NCBI RefSeq assembly: GCF_000364165.2
Contig: NZ_CP097810.1
Coordinates: 868,001-932,000 of the forward strand
Source: Clostridium sp. MD294
GTDB taxonomy: Bacteria > Bacillota > Clostridia > Lachnospirales > Anaerotignaceae
DNA length: 64,000 nucleotides
Direction: 5' to 3'
The position numbers were made by a program, and so were the translations under genes. Under the pieces are notes generated by a model. The model made no database searches. It saw only the letters and a list, made by a program, of their open reading frames with translations, and was not told the origin of the DNA. Positions 54,004-62,348 of this stretch are shown here, piece by piece; the first letter of the stretch is position 1; each line of letters starts with the position of its first letter.

Positions 54004-54552
54004 TTAGTCTAAATCAATAAATTCTACTGTGCCAGAAGCACGATTAGAACCAGAGTCGTTAACAACTTCTCCATAATATTTTGTCTTTACTTTTAATTTT
54101 GGATTGTAGATATGTTGTGTTTCATCTTGTGTTGCAGAAAAAGTACCTCTAAGATTATATGGCATTGACATAAGTCCATTTGCATCAACATAACAAAGGC
54201 CAATTGTTAAATTTCCTTTTTTATTACTAGAGTCTGGTGAGGAATAGATTTCTAATACACCATTTGAAATATCATTAGACATTAAATATTTTGGCTTTGA
54301 TGATTGAGATGTATCAATCCAACCTTTAGGACTTAAAGAGTAAGACATTTCAAATAAAAGATTAGAAGTCATACGAGGACTTGTTTCTTCCTTATCTTCA
54401 AGAAGTACACCATTATAACCGCCTGCTGGTGTAATAAGAGTACCTTCTTCATCATAATATGGTTCAAATTCATTAGAAGATGCAAAAGCAGAACCTATAC
54501 AACTCATTGATAATATGCTTGCAGTAAGCAGTAAAAAAAGTTTTCTTTTCAT
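54004..54552 (-). CDS. Secreted protein of unknown function
   Basis: A 182-residue exported protein. ATG 54552 gives a classic signal peptide (MKRKLFLLLTASILSMSCIGSAFA, cut before SSNEF) and has GAAGG 9 bases upstream; an in-frame ATG at 54684 would put 44 residues before the signal and overlap the opposite gene, so it is rejected. The mature part has a glycine- and acidic-rich start and a beta-rich body (NGVLEIYSSPDSSNKKGNLTIGLCYV). No family recognised. It is divergent from the interrupted gene at 54657. Confidence 0.75.
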   Translation of the reverse strand: MKRKLFLLLTASILSMSCIGSAFASSNEFEPYYDEEGTLITPAGGYNGVLLEDKEETSPRMTSNLLFEMSYSLSPKGWIDTSQSSKPKYLMSNDISNGVLEIYSSPDSSNKKGNLTIGLCYVDANGLMSMPYNLRGTFSATQDETQHIYNPKLKVKTKYYGEVVNDSGSNRASGTVEFIDLD

Positions 54553-54656
54553 TAAAAATACCTTCTTTCTCTTGTGATAAAAATCTATTGAAATATTATT
54601 ATTTATATAGTATAATACATCACAAAAAAAACAAGAAAAGAAAGGAATTTTGACGA

Positions 54657-55199
54657 ATGAAAACAAAAAAAGCAATATTGTCAAAAATTATAGTCATATA
54701 CATTGCTGTTTTGTGTATTTTTTATTTATTTTATACACAAAATGATAGGAATGAAAAAAGAATGATAACAAATTATACACAGGAATTTTTTAATGAAATT
54801 TTAAACACATCAGAAGATCTAGAGAAAAGAGATATAGATAAACTACTAGGCGTATATTATAGTAAATTTACAGGAACAGAGAAAGAATTTGTTCCTAGGG
54901 CTGTTTTAAGTAGTTTAAAAATAAAAAATTATACTTTGAGCAAAGCAGAAAAATTAACAGACAGATTATATAGAATTTTTACTCATTTAGATTCAGATAG
55001 CTTAAAAGATTATGAAAAAGATGGTTATACATATATTGCATTAATAAATAATCAATAGCGTATTATAATTGGAGTATATAATATACCAGAAGAATATAAA
55101 AAGGAAGTAGAAGAAAAAGGAATTATACTGGAAGATCCTAAACCAGATGACGGCACAATCATATTAGACTGGGATGATTATGGTGTAAATTGGGAATAA
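54657..55199 (+). pseudogene. Membrane-anchored protein gene interrupted by an in-frame TAG
   Basis: Codons 1-133 encode a bitopic protein with an N-terminal membrane helix (residues 9-25, IIVIYIAVLCIFYLFY) and a mostly helical, charged extracellular part ending ALINNQ. After TAG at 55056-55058 the same frame continues without any further stop for 46 codons (RIIIGVYNIPEEYKKEV ... DYGVNWE) to TAA at 55197. The acidic, protein-like tail and unbroken frame point to one ancestral gene of about 180 codons. The likely change is CAG to TAG. A shortened product, a pseudogene, or stop readthrough are all possible. Family not recognised. Confidence 0.65.
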
Positions 55200-55338
55200 A
55201 ATTGCTATGGAAGCTATATAAAAAGTATTGGTAGTATAGTGTAGCTAATATAATTTGTTTTTGTAGTTTTTAGTGGTGTTTGAAAACTGTTATAATCATT
55301 AGAAGAATAGATAATAAATATTTAAAAAGTTGTAATAA

Positions 55339-55368
55339 AAAAGTGTGGAGGAAATACTCCACACTTTT
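55339..55368 (+). terminator. Terminator-like hairpin, near copy of the one at 53939
   Basis: AAAAGTGTGGAG (55339-55350) pairs with CTCCACACTTTT (55357-55368). The preceding bases TTGTAATAAAA are identical to those before the hairpin at 53939. The rest of 55200-55402 holds nothing recognisable. Confidence 0.75.
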
Positions 55369-55402
55369 ATAAATTTTAGTTATAATAAATAGGGAGAATG
55401 AT

Positions 55403-55825
55403 ATGGAGCGAAAATATTGTAAAAATTTTATAAAAAATATTATATTTGTTGTAATCATTAGCTGCGTATTAAATGTAGTTATATGGATTGCTTTTCATGG
55501 TATTCCTGTTGTGGGTATTCCTAATATAGAAGAAGTAGAAAGTATTACAATAAAATATAATAATGTACAACAAAAAGAAATTATAAAAAAGGAAGAAATA
55601 GAATTATTAGTAAAATCTAGTAATATTTTAAATTATAAAATTTTAGGGAAAAAAGAGGGGCAACCTGTTATTTCTGTGATTTACCATTTAAAAAATGGTA
55701 AAGATGTAATGATTGAAGCAAATTATACTACAGTGTGGTGGAAAGGGAAATCATATGAAATAAAAGAAAAAGATATGTTTATAAATATTATAACAGCATT
55801 ATTTTTTGATTTAGAAAAAGAGTAA
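55403..55825 (+). CDS. Small membrane-anchored protein, unknown
   Basis: A 140-residue protein with one N-terminal membrane helix (residues 11-32, IIFVVIISCVLNVVIWIAF) and an outside domain with strands such as EEVESITIKYNN and QPVISVIYHLKNGKDVMIEANY. It resembles the general plan of many small Firmicute surface proteins, but I cannot name a family. Ribosome site AGGGAG. Its neighbours are also unknown exported or membrane proteins, a small accessory island (54004-56742). Confidence 0.65.
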   Translation: MERKYCKNFIKNIIFVVIISCVLNVVIWIAFHGIPVVGIPNIEEVESITIKYNNVQQKEIIKKEEIELLVKSSNILNYKILGKKEGQPVISVIYHLKNGKDVMIEANYTTVWWKGKSYEIKEKDMFINIITALFFDLEKE

Positions 55826-55911
55826 TGTTTTCTTAATAAATAATTCGTGATATAGTATATTTAAAATAATGTTGATAATGTAATTACATAGATATAAAAG
55901 GAGTCGGTGAC

Positions 55912-56742
55912 ATGGCGTGGCTGGGATTATTTGCCCTCATCGTTTTTTATTGGTGTTTTTTTACAGCTATAGTAACAGGCAGAAGAAGTTGGATTTGGTT
56001 AGGTGTACTTTGTATACCTGTACTGATTATGGCTATTGGATATAAAACAGGTATGCAAATTAATGGATTGATTGTAATATTATGTGTGTTTATGTTTGTA
56101 GTTTGTAGAAATAGTTTAAAAGATATATTGTTGTGGAACCAAAAAGGAAGAAAATATCATTGGATATTTTTAGGGATATTGTGGTTGTTGTGTTTTTTAT
56201 TTTTGTTTTATTGTATTATAGAATTGCAGATAAAAGGGTATTTATATGATTTTCAAGGTTGGAATATAGAAAAAAGAAATTCTTTTCGTATTACTATTAC
56301 AACATTGCCTATTGTATGGATTTCTTATTATTATGGAGAAATGTTTTATAACAGTGTAGATAGATTATGGAGAAGAAAAAGAGAATTGATATTAATTGCT
56401 TGCAACTTTTTTGTGGCAAATAATAGAGGAGGAGATACAGGAATTGATAAAGGTTATTTTTTAGATGGTGTAAATAATGGAATTAATTATCATTTTCGTA
56501 TGACAAAGGGTACATATTATATGCTTCAAAAAGAAAAGGCATTGCGTTTAAAAATACAAAAAGGATTGTTGGGAGGATTGTATGTTTCAGAAAATCCTTG
56601 TCCTAACAATATGAGAAAAACATTACGACGAGATAGAAAAAATGCAAAAATTGGAATTTTAGTATTTTTTTTGGTATTAATATTTGGAGTACTTTTGTTC
56701 TTTTTCCCTCAAGTGTTTGAAGTATTGTATTTTTGGAAATGA
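55912..56742 (+). CDS. Multi-spanning membrane protein, unknown
   Basis: A 276-residue membrane protein. Hydrophobic segments lie at about residues 3-22, 27-43, 48-66, 80-105 (WIFLGILWLLCFLFLFYCI), 130-142 and 253-272 (ILVFFLVLIFGVLLFFF). A cytoplasmic or extracellular loop of about 100 residues between the last two contains NNRGGDTGIDKGYFLDGVNNG. No transporter or enzyme motif was recognised. Ribosome site AAAGGAG. Confidence 0.68.
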   Translation: MAWLGLFALIVFYWCFFTAIVTGRRSWIWLGVLCIPVLIMAIGYKTGMQINGLIVILCVFMFVVCRNSLKDILLWNQKGRKYHWIFLGILWLLCFLFLFYCIIELQIKGYLYDFQGWNIEKRNSFRITITTLPIVWISYYYGEMFYNSVDRLWRRKRELILIACNFFVANNRGGDTGIDKGYFLDGVNNGINYHFRMTKGTYYMLQKEKALRLKIQKGLLGGLYVSENPCPNNMRKTLRRDRKNAKIGILVFFLVLIFGVLLFFFPQVFEVLYFWK

Positions 56743-56794
56743 AAAAAGCGTATTTTTTTATAAAAAGAGTAAATGCTATAATTGAGGTGATATT

Positions 56795-56974
56795 ATGTTA
56801 AAATGTTTAAAAAACTTTGACACATTACCTGCACAAATGAAAAAACAAATTATAGATAATAGCAAAGATATGAATGCTTTTTATACTTTGCCTTTGGAAC
56901 AAAGACAGGGAGTGCTTGATAGAATTGCAAGTTTAAATACAGAAGCAGAAATTAGAGCATATCTGAAAAAGTAA
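56795..56974 (+). CDS. 59-residue small helical protein
   Basis: A complete small gene: ATG 56795, TAA 56972-56974, GAGGTG 6 bases upstream and a TATAAT near 56777 as a possible -10. The product starts MLKCLKNFDTLPAQMKKQI, is soluble, mostly helical and charged, and has one cysteine. A terminator follows directly. The clear translation signals make it a real gene; function unknown. Confidence 0.65.
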   Translation: MLKCLKNFDTLPAQMKKQIIDNSKDMNAFYTLPLEQRQGVLDRIASLNTEAEIRAYLKK

Positions 56975-56984
56975 TATTTATAAT

Positions 56985-57019
56985 AAAGTGTATTCCTATA
57001 GTTTAGGAATACACTTTTT
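56985..57019. terminator. Bidirectional terminator
   Basis: AAAGTGTATTCC (56985-56996) pairs with GGAATACACTTT (57006-57017), and its right arm overlaps the stop codon of the opposing GNAT gene. Confidence 0.88.
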
Positions 57020-57392
57020 GTATTGTTATTGCATAGGATTGTAAACTTTTTTGACAACCATTTTTTTCATAAAATTCTTCTACCTCAGGTTTTGCACCAA
57101 AATAGAGCATAGTTGGAGTATTATATTTAGCAAGTTGAAGAAGTTTAGTACCAATTCCCTGATTTTGATATTTTGGAAGAACAAGTAATTCTGTAATAGT
57201 CCCAAAAAAATAACCATCTGAAAGAATTCGTAAACAAGCTACAAGTGTTTTATTATCATAAGCAGTTATATTTAATGTTTTAGATAATGCAGATTGTGTT
57301 TTATCTATATCGTAATTTCCAGCCCATATATGATTAACAAATGAAATAAATATTGAAGCATTCAGTTCTTTGTCATTAATTTTATATTCCAT
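57003..57392 (-). CDS. GNAT-family N-acetyltransferase
   Basis: A 129-residue acetyl-CoA-dependent N-acetyltransferase. The acetyl-CoA pyrophosphate loop is QNQGIGTKLL within VLPKYQNQGIG, and the C-terminal strand ends with a YEKNGC segment. It acylates a small amine or a protein amino group; the substrate is unknown. The ATG has AGGAGAT. A single gene read toward the small protein gene. Confidence 0.88.
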   Translation of the reverse strand: MEYKINDKELNASIFISFVNHIWAGNYDIDKTQSALSKTLNITAYDNKTLVACLRILSDGYFFGTITELLVLPKYQNQGIGTKLLQLAKYNTPTMLYFGAKPEVEEFYEKNGCQKSLQSYAITIQKVYS

Positions 57393-57500
57393 TATTTTTA
57401 TCTCCTATAAAATTCAGATTATTAATAAAAATTTTATCATAAGAGTTTAACTTTTTCAATATGGTATCAGCAGTTTAAAAATAACTTATAAAGTATATTG

Positions 57501-57529
57501 TTGCATAGTATTTGCCTTTGAGATATAAT
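57501..57529 (+). promoter_or_regulatory. Promoter of ychF
   Basis: TTGCAT (57501-57506), 17-base spacer, TATAAT (57524-57529). Confidence 0.7.
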
Positions 57530-57578
57530 AACGATAATATGCAGCAGAAAAATGACAAATTAAGAGAGGAAGAAAAAT

Positions 57579-58676
57579 ATGAAATTAGGTATTGTAGGTC
57601 TTCCAAATGTTGGAAAGAGTACACTTTTTAATTCTATGACATTAGGAAAAGCAGAGGCAGCAAATTATCCTTTTTGTACCATTGACCCTAATGTGGGCAT
57701 TGTTGCAGTACCAGATGAAAGATTAACAAAATTAACAGAAATGTATCATTCTGAAAAAACAACACCAGCAGTAATAGAATTTGTAGATATTGCAGGGCTT
57801 GTAAAGGGAGCAAGTAAAGGGGAAGGATTAGGCAATAAATTTTTATCTCATATCAGAGAAGTAGATGCAATTGTTCATGTAGTACGTTGCTTTGAAGATA
57901 GTAATGTAGTACACGTAGACGGTAGTGTAGACCCTATTAGAGATATTGAAACAATTAATTTAGAATTAATATTTTCTGATTTAGAAATATTAGAAAGACG
58001 CATTTCGAAAACAGTAAAAGCAGCAAAATCAGATAAATCATTGCAAAAAGAATTAGAAATATTACAAATATTGAAAACGGCATTAGAGGAAGGGAAATGT
58101 GCCAGAGCAGTAGAATTTGAAACACCAGAGGACATAGCATTTGTAGAAAGTTTGACACTTTTAACACAAAAGCCTGTATTATATGCAGCAAATGTGTCTG
58201 AAGAAGATTTAGCAGATAATGGGGCAGGAAATCAATATGTAAATAGAGTACGTATATTTGCAGATAGTGAAAATTCAGAGGTATTTGTACTTTGTGCTAA
58301 AATTGAGGAGGAAATTTCCGATTTAGATGAAACAGACAAAAAAGAATTTTTAGCAGATATGGGAGTAGAAACAAGTGGCTTAGATAGACTAATTTCAGCG
58401 AGTTATAAATTGTTGGGATTGATAAGTTATTTGACAGCAGGGGTAACAGAGAGTCGTGCATGGACAATTAAAAAAGGTACAAAAGCACCAGGTGCAGCAG
58501 GAAAAATACACAGTGATTTTGAGAGGGGATTTATAAGGGCAGAGGTTGTAAGCTATGATGATTTGATAAATATTGGCTCTTATAATGGAGCAAAGGAACA
58601 GGGACTAGTACGTTCAGAAGGAAAAGAATATGTTGTAAAAGATGGAGATGTGATATTGTTCCGTTTTAATGTGTAA
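57579..58676 (+). CDS. ychF: Redox-responsive ATPase YchF
   Basis: A 365-residue Obg-family P-loop protein. G1 is GLPNVGKSTLFN, G3 is DIAGLVKGASKG and the G4 position reads NVSEED in place of NKxD, the hallmark of YchF and the reason it prefers ATP to GTP. A helical domain and the C-terminal TGS domain (RAWTIKKGTKAPGAAGKIHSDFERGFI) complete it. YchF associates with ribosomes and affects oxidative stress responses. The ATG has AGAGGA. A phosphoesterase gene follows 17 bases downstream. Confidence 0.97.
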   Translation: MKLGIVGLPNVGKSTLFNSMTLGKAEAANYPFCTIDPNVGIVAVPDERLTKLTEMYHSEKTTPAVIEFVDIAGLVKGASKGEGLGNKFLSHIREVDAIVHVVRCFEDSNVVHVDGSVDPIRDIETINLELIFSDLEILERRISKTVKAAKSDKSLQKELEILQILKTALEEGKCARAVEFETPEDIAFVESLTLLTQKPVLYAANVSEEDLADNGAGNQYVNRVRIFADSENSEVFVLCAKIEEEISDLDETDKKEFLADMGVETSGLDRLISASYKLLGLISYLTAGVTESRAWTIKKGTKAPGAAGKIHSDFERGFIRAEVVSYDDLINIGSYNGAKEQGLVRSEGKEYVVKDGDVILFRFNV

Positions 58677-58693
58677 TATGGAGGGAAATATCG

Positions 58694-59221
58694 TTGTTGT
58701 ATTTTACATCAGATTTGCATTTTTACCATGAAAATATTATTCGGTATGCAAATAGAAATTATTATACTGTAGAAGAAATGAATAATGATTTAGTAAAAAA
58801 ATGGAATGAAAAAATAAAACATTATGATGAAGTATATATATTGGGTGATTTTACAATGAAGGGTGCAAAATTAGCTACAGATATATTGTGTCAGCTGAAA
58901 GGCAAAAAACATTTGATACGAGGCAATCATGATGACTTTGTAGATAGTTCTGAATTTGATAAATCATTATTTGCTTCTATACAATATTATACAGAAATTG
59001 TTTATTCTAATGTAAAGTTAGTGCTATTTCATTATCCAATATTGGAATGGAATGGTATGTTTAGAGAAAGCATTTCACTTCATGGACATCAGCATAATAA
59101 TGAATATTATAATTATAAAAATTTAGAAAATAAAATCCGTAGGTATGATGTAGGTGTTGATGCAAATTATATGACACCTGTAAGTGTAGAATATATTATT
59201 TCTTTTTTTAGTATGATTTGA
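58694..59221 (+). CDS. Metallophosphoesterase
   Basis: A 175-residue calcineurin-like phosphoesterase. The di-metal motifs are in order: TSDLHFYHENI (DxH), ILGDFTMKG (GD), LIRGNHDD (GNHD), VLFHYPI and LHGHQHNN (GHxH). The small size matches the YfcE/phage-type diesterases that cleave phosphodiesters or nucleotides. The start is TTG with GGAGGG upstream, and it probably shares the ychF transcript. Substrate unknown. Confidence 0.92.
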   Translation: MLYFTSDLHFYHENIIRYANRNYYTVEEMNNDLVKKWNEKIKHYDEVYILGDFTMKGAKLATDILCQLKGKKHLIRGNHDDFVDSSEFDKSLFASIQYYTEIVYSNVKLVLFHYPILEWNGMFRESISLHGHQHNNEYYNYKNLENKIRRYDVGVDANYMTPVSVEYIISFFSMI

Positions 59222-59344
59222 TGAAATAACAAAAAAGAAATAAAAAAAAGAAGGATTTTTGATTTTTATATAGAATATATAACATAAAAGGAATAATGAA
59301 AAATAACCGATACTTTTCGGGTCATATAGAAGGGAGTTGTTTTT

Positions 59345-59887
59345 ATGCGTTATAATTTTATAGGAAAAAATATAGAAGTAGGGGAAAAGACAAAAGAAAA
59401 GGTAAGTGCAAAATTATCAAGAATTGATAAATTTTTCCCAGAAGAAACCGTAGCCACAGTGACATTAAGTAGTGAGAAATTGGGCACTAATATTGAAGTA
59501 ACAATCCCTTATCACAAAAGAATGATCCGTGCAGAAGTAAGAGATGCTGATATGATGGCAGCAGTAGATGAAGCTATTGACATTTTGGAAAATCAAGTAG
59601 TTCGTTATAAAAAACGTTTAAGAACAAAAGTTCGTCAAAGTGCAGAAGCCTATCGTGTAGAATATGAGTCACTTCATATTGCAGAGGAAGATTTAGATGA
59701 AGAACCATTGTATAAAATTGAAAGAATTAAACATTTTGAAGTAAAACCTATGGACGCAGAAGAGGCTGTTATGGAGATGGAATTAATCGGCCATAGTTTC
59801 TTTGTATTTAGAGATGCAGAAACAGAAAATATCAATGTAGTATATAAAAGAAAAAATGGTTCTTATGGCTTGATAGACCCTGAATAA
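59345..59887 (+). CDS. hpf: Long-form ribosome hibernation factor HPF
   Basis: A 180-residue factor that pairs 70S ribosomes into inactive 100S dimers. The N-terminal domain (residues 1-100; FIGKNIEVGEKTKEKVSAKLSRI) binds the ribosome, and the C-terminal domain (about 125-180; IERIKHFEVKPMDAEEAVMEMELIGHSFFVFRD) dimerises it. GAAGGGAG precedes the ATG. The promoter type was not determined. It is monocistronic with a strong terminator. Confidence 0.96.
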   Translation: MRYNFIGKNIEVGEKTKEKVSAKLSRIDKFFPEETVATVTLSSEKLGTNIEVTIPYHKRMIRAEVRDADMMAAVDEAIDILENQVVRYKKRLRTKVRQSAEAYRVEYESLHIAEEDLDEEPLYKIERIKHFEVKPMDAEEAVMEMELIGHSFFVFRDAETENINVVYKRKNGSYGLIDPE

Positions 59888-59901
59888 TACAAAAAATATA
59901 T

Positions 59902-59933
59902 AAAGAGAGTGGAATATTCCACTCTCTTTTTGT
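59902..59933. terminator. Bidirectional terminator after hpf
   Basis: AAAGAGAGTGGAA (59902-59914) and TTCCACTCTCTTT (59917-59929) form a perfect stem with a two-base loop between convergent genes. Confidence 0.92.
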
Positions 59934-59944
59934 ATGAATTATTT

Positions 59945-60865
59945 TTAAACAGCATTTTTTAAAGATAGACTTTTACGATATTGTAAGGGAGTGACACCCA
60001 TATATTCACGAAATACTTTGCTAAAATAACTGGAACTATTAAATCCTGTAGAAAGAGCAATTTCTGTAATAGAAAGTGTTGTATTTTGTAAAAGAGATGA
60101 AGCAATAGAAATGCGATATTTAGTAATGTATGTCATAGGTGTTGTATGTAATATTTTTTCAAAACAGCGGAAACATTCTCTTTGACTAATATTTACAGAA
60201 GAAGAAAGTGCTTCAAGTGAAATAGGTTGATTGTATTGTGTATGAATGTATTCTAATAATTGCTTTGTACGTTGATATTCTATAGTATTATAAGAACTTG
60301 GAGTATAAAAGGCAGATTGACAGTTTTGAATAATTTCATAGCAAATATAAGAAAGTTGTTCTCTTATAGTAAATAAAAAGGCAGAAGGTTCTTCTGTAAA
60401 AAGCGAACAAGCCTTTTTAAAATGTTCAATACAGTTTTTCTGCCAATCTGTTTCGGCACAAAATACAATGTAATGTAAATTGTGACAACAAAGCAAAGGA
60501 GAAATATAACGCTCCATATATATACTTTTATTGTTTCCACTTACTAATTCTGCATCAAATACAATAGTGATTGCAGTACAATTTTGTTCGGAAGCCTTTT
60601 TCATAAAATGTAGTACATTGGTATTTATAAAAAGAAGCTGCCCTTTTTGTAATGTAAGTGTAGTTTCGCCTAAGTCTACAAAAAGATTTCCCTCTGTTAC
60701 AAGTATAAGTTCTAAATCTTTATGCCAGTGCCAAGGGATTTCAGGACGTATATAATATTGAAAATCAGTAGTATAAACAGTGCAAGGAAAAAGAGGTTCT
60801 ATATGAGAATAAATCTGTTTTTGGTTTTGGTCTGTAATGACATTACAATGGTCTATCGCTTTCAT
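59945..60865 (-). CDS. AraC-family transcriptional regulator with cupin domain
   Basis: A 306-residue regulator. The N-terminal cupin (residues about 30-110: PWHWHKDLELILVTEGNLFVDLG) should bind a sugar or related ligand. The C-terminal double helix-turn-helix (205-300) ends FNSSSYFSKVFREYMGVTPLQYRKS, the AraC signature. The ATG has AAAGGAG. The small gene at 60989 on the other strand shares the upstream region and is a possible target. Ligand unknown. Confidence 0.93.
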   Translation of the reverse strand: MKAIDHCNVITDQNQKQIYSHIEPLFPCTVYTTDFQYYIRPEIPWHWHKDLELILVTEGNLFVDLGETTLTLQKGQLLFINTNVLHFMKKASEQNCTAITIVFDAELVSGNNKSIYMERYISPLLCCHNLHYIVFCAETDWQKNCIEHFKKACSLFTEEPSAFLFTIREQLSYICYEIIQNCQSAFYTPSSYNTIEYQRTKQLLEYIHTQYNQPISLEALSSSVNISQRECFRCFEKILHTTPMTYITKYRISIASSLLQNTTLSITEIALSTGFNSSSYFSKVFREYMGVTPLQYRKSLSLKNAV

Positions 60866-60988
60866 AAAAAAACTCCTTTGGCAGTATTATATTATTTTTT
60901 GACAGTATTATAAAAGAATATATCAATTATTGGCAGTATAATAATAACAGAAAAAGAAAAGTAATACAATAATAAGGGGAGAAAAATT

Positions 60989-61249
60989 ATGGTAACAATA
61001 TATAATATTCAAGATTTAGAATTATTTTTTGATAGTATTAATGACTTTGAAAATCCAGTAACAATACAAACAAAAAAGGGACAATATAGCCAAGATTTAA
61101 GAAATAATACAACATTGCAAGAAGTGCTGATTTCTGTAGCGGGAGAAAAAGGATTGGAACAGATTTGTTTAAATGTAGAAGGAAATAAAGATTTAGATAA
61201 AATTGTGACATTTTTGTTGTCAATGAATAAACAGGGGCGTTACTCTTAA
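60989..61249 (+). CDS. Small protein of unknown function
   Basis: An 86-residue soluble protein, VTIYNIQDLELFFDSINDF..., with a beta start and two or three helices. No signal peptide, membrane segment or catalytic motif. GGGGAG 6 bases upstream supports the ATG. It is divergently placed from the AraC regulator. Family not recognised. Confidence 0.65.
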   Translation: MVTIYNIQDLELFFDSINDFENPVTIQTKKGQYSQDLRNNTTLQEVLISVAGEKGLEQICLNVEGNKDLDKIVTFLLSMNKQGRYS

Positions 61250-61290
61250 AGTAAAATTACTATAATGTTGCTATAGGAGGCGTAACAAAA

Positions 61291-61321
61291 GTAAGGCTAT
61301 CAAGTTATTTGACAGCCTTAC
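61291..61321 (-). terminator. Terminator after the macrodomain gene
   Basis: GTAAGGCTATCAA (61291-61303) pairs with TTGACAGCCTTAC (61309-61321, one mismatch); on the minus strand TTTTG follows. Confidence 0.75.
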
Positions 61322-61328
61322 TGTATTG

Positions 61329-61847
61329 TTATTTTTTATAACTTTTAAGTGCCTTTTCATAAGTACGAAATGTAATTTCGTCGAAACAAACCATTTGTAC
61401 TTTTTCAATGTCATTGTTATTTTCTAAAAATGTCATAATTTCTTTTACAGCAATTTCAGCTGCTTGTTCCACAGGATAACGATAAACGCCAGTGCTGATA
61501 GATGGAAAAGAAATTGAAGTAATATCATATTCTTGAGCCAATTTTAAGCTATTGCGGTAACAATTTGCTAAAAGTTCAGCTTCTCCTTTGTTGCCACCAC
61601 GCCAAATAGGGCCAGGTGTATGTATTACATATTCTGCACGTAATTTATAACCAGAAGTAATTTTTGCCTCACCTGTAGGACAACCACCTAATGTTTCACA
61701 TTCCAAAAGTAACTCCTTACCAGCTGCTCTATGAATAGCACCATCTACACCACCACCACCTAAAAGAGATGTATTCGCTGCATTTACAATTGCTTGTGTT
61801 TTTACTCGTACAATATCCCCTTTTATGACAAAAAAACGTTCTGCCAT
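61329..61847 (-). CDS. Macrodomain protein (O-acetyl-ADP-ribose deacetylase-like)
   Basis: A 172-residue macrodomain of the MacroD/YmdB type, binding ADP-ribose. Key motifs are AIVNAANTSLLGGGGVDGAIHRAAG (catalytic Asn and the substrate loop) and ISFPSISTGVYRYPVEQAAEIA. Members remove O-acetyl-ADP-ribose or mono-ADP-ribose from proteins. No sirtuin or ADP-ribosyltransferase is adjacent. The ATG has AAAGGAGG. Monocistronic. Confidence 0.95.
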   Translation of the reverse strand: MAERFFVIKGDIVRVKTQAIVNAANTSLLGGGGVDGAIHRAAGKELLLECETLGGCPTGEAKITSGYKLRAEYVIHTPGPIWRGGNKGEAELLANCYRNSLKLAQEYDITSISFPSISTGVYRYPVEQAAEIAVKEIMTFLENNNDIEKVQMVCFDEITFRTYEKALKSYKK

Positions 61848-62210
61848 GACATATCCCTCCTTTATTTTTTATTTTATCCCTTTTTCTGTTTTTCGTAAAG
61901 TAAATTTTTAGAAAAACAATTTTTTCCAATAAAAGTGAACATATATTACAATACTTTTTGTGTTATAATGTATAAAATAATGAAAAGAGTAAATGTATTT
62001 AATGTATTGTATTTGTTTTAAATGTTATAGAATAAATATCAATAGCAAAAATATATAATTCTTTCCTAATTTGTACAATAATACAAGTAATAGAAATATA
62101 AAATTATAGTAAAACTGAATATAATTTTAAAACGTGCATGATTATAAGCATAATTTTTTATGTAAAATATACAATACAATGTTATGTTTTTGTTCAAAAT
62201 ATAAACTTAC

Positions 62211-62256
62211 TTTAAAGCGTTACGCTTTAAATTGTTAAATTAAAGTTTGACTTTAA
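62211..62256. promoter_or_regulatory. Tandem palindromes upstream of the ABC importer
   Basis: A perfect dyad with arms TTTAAAGCG and CGCTTTAAA (62211-62219, 62223-62231) is followed by a second, TTAAAGT and ACTTTAA (62240-62246, 62250-62256). Both share the TTAAAG...CTTTAA frame and a 3-base centre, as expected of two sites for one dimeric repressor. The gap 61848-62328 otherwise shows only AT-rich sequence. Confidence 0.55.
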
Positions 62257-62275
62257 AATAAAGGAGTAATAAAAT
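62247..62275 (+). promoter_or_regulatory. Probable promoter of the ABC importer
   Basis: TTGACT (62247-62252), 17-base spacer, TAAAAT (62270-62275). The -35 lies inside the second palindrome. If used, transcription starts near 62282, leaving a leader of about 47 bases. Confidence 0.55.
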
Positions 62276-62348
62276 GATAACATCATTAAATACAGAAATA
62301 ATTAAAAAGTGTTTGAGGGAGGAAAATCATGAAGAAGGGAATTTTTAG
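62274..62348 (+). CDS. Possible 24-residue upstream frame overlapping the lipoprotein start
   Basis: ATG 62274 with AAAGGAG 7 bases upstream opens MITSLNTEIIKKCLREEN and ends at TAG 62346-62348, out of frame and overlapping the lipoprotein start by 20 bases. It could couple translation. Against it, the best promoter has its -10 over this ATG, and no amino acid is repeated as in an attenuator. Confidence 0.25.
   Translation: MITSLNTEIIKKCLREENHEEGNF

Noticed and set aside
54553-54684. N-terminal extension of the secreted protein to ATG 54684
   Set aside because: It would place 44 hydrophobic residues before a perfect signal peptide and overlap the opposite gene; GAAGG supports ATG 54552.
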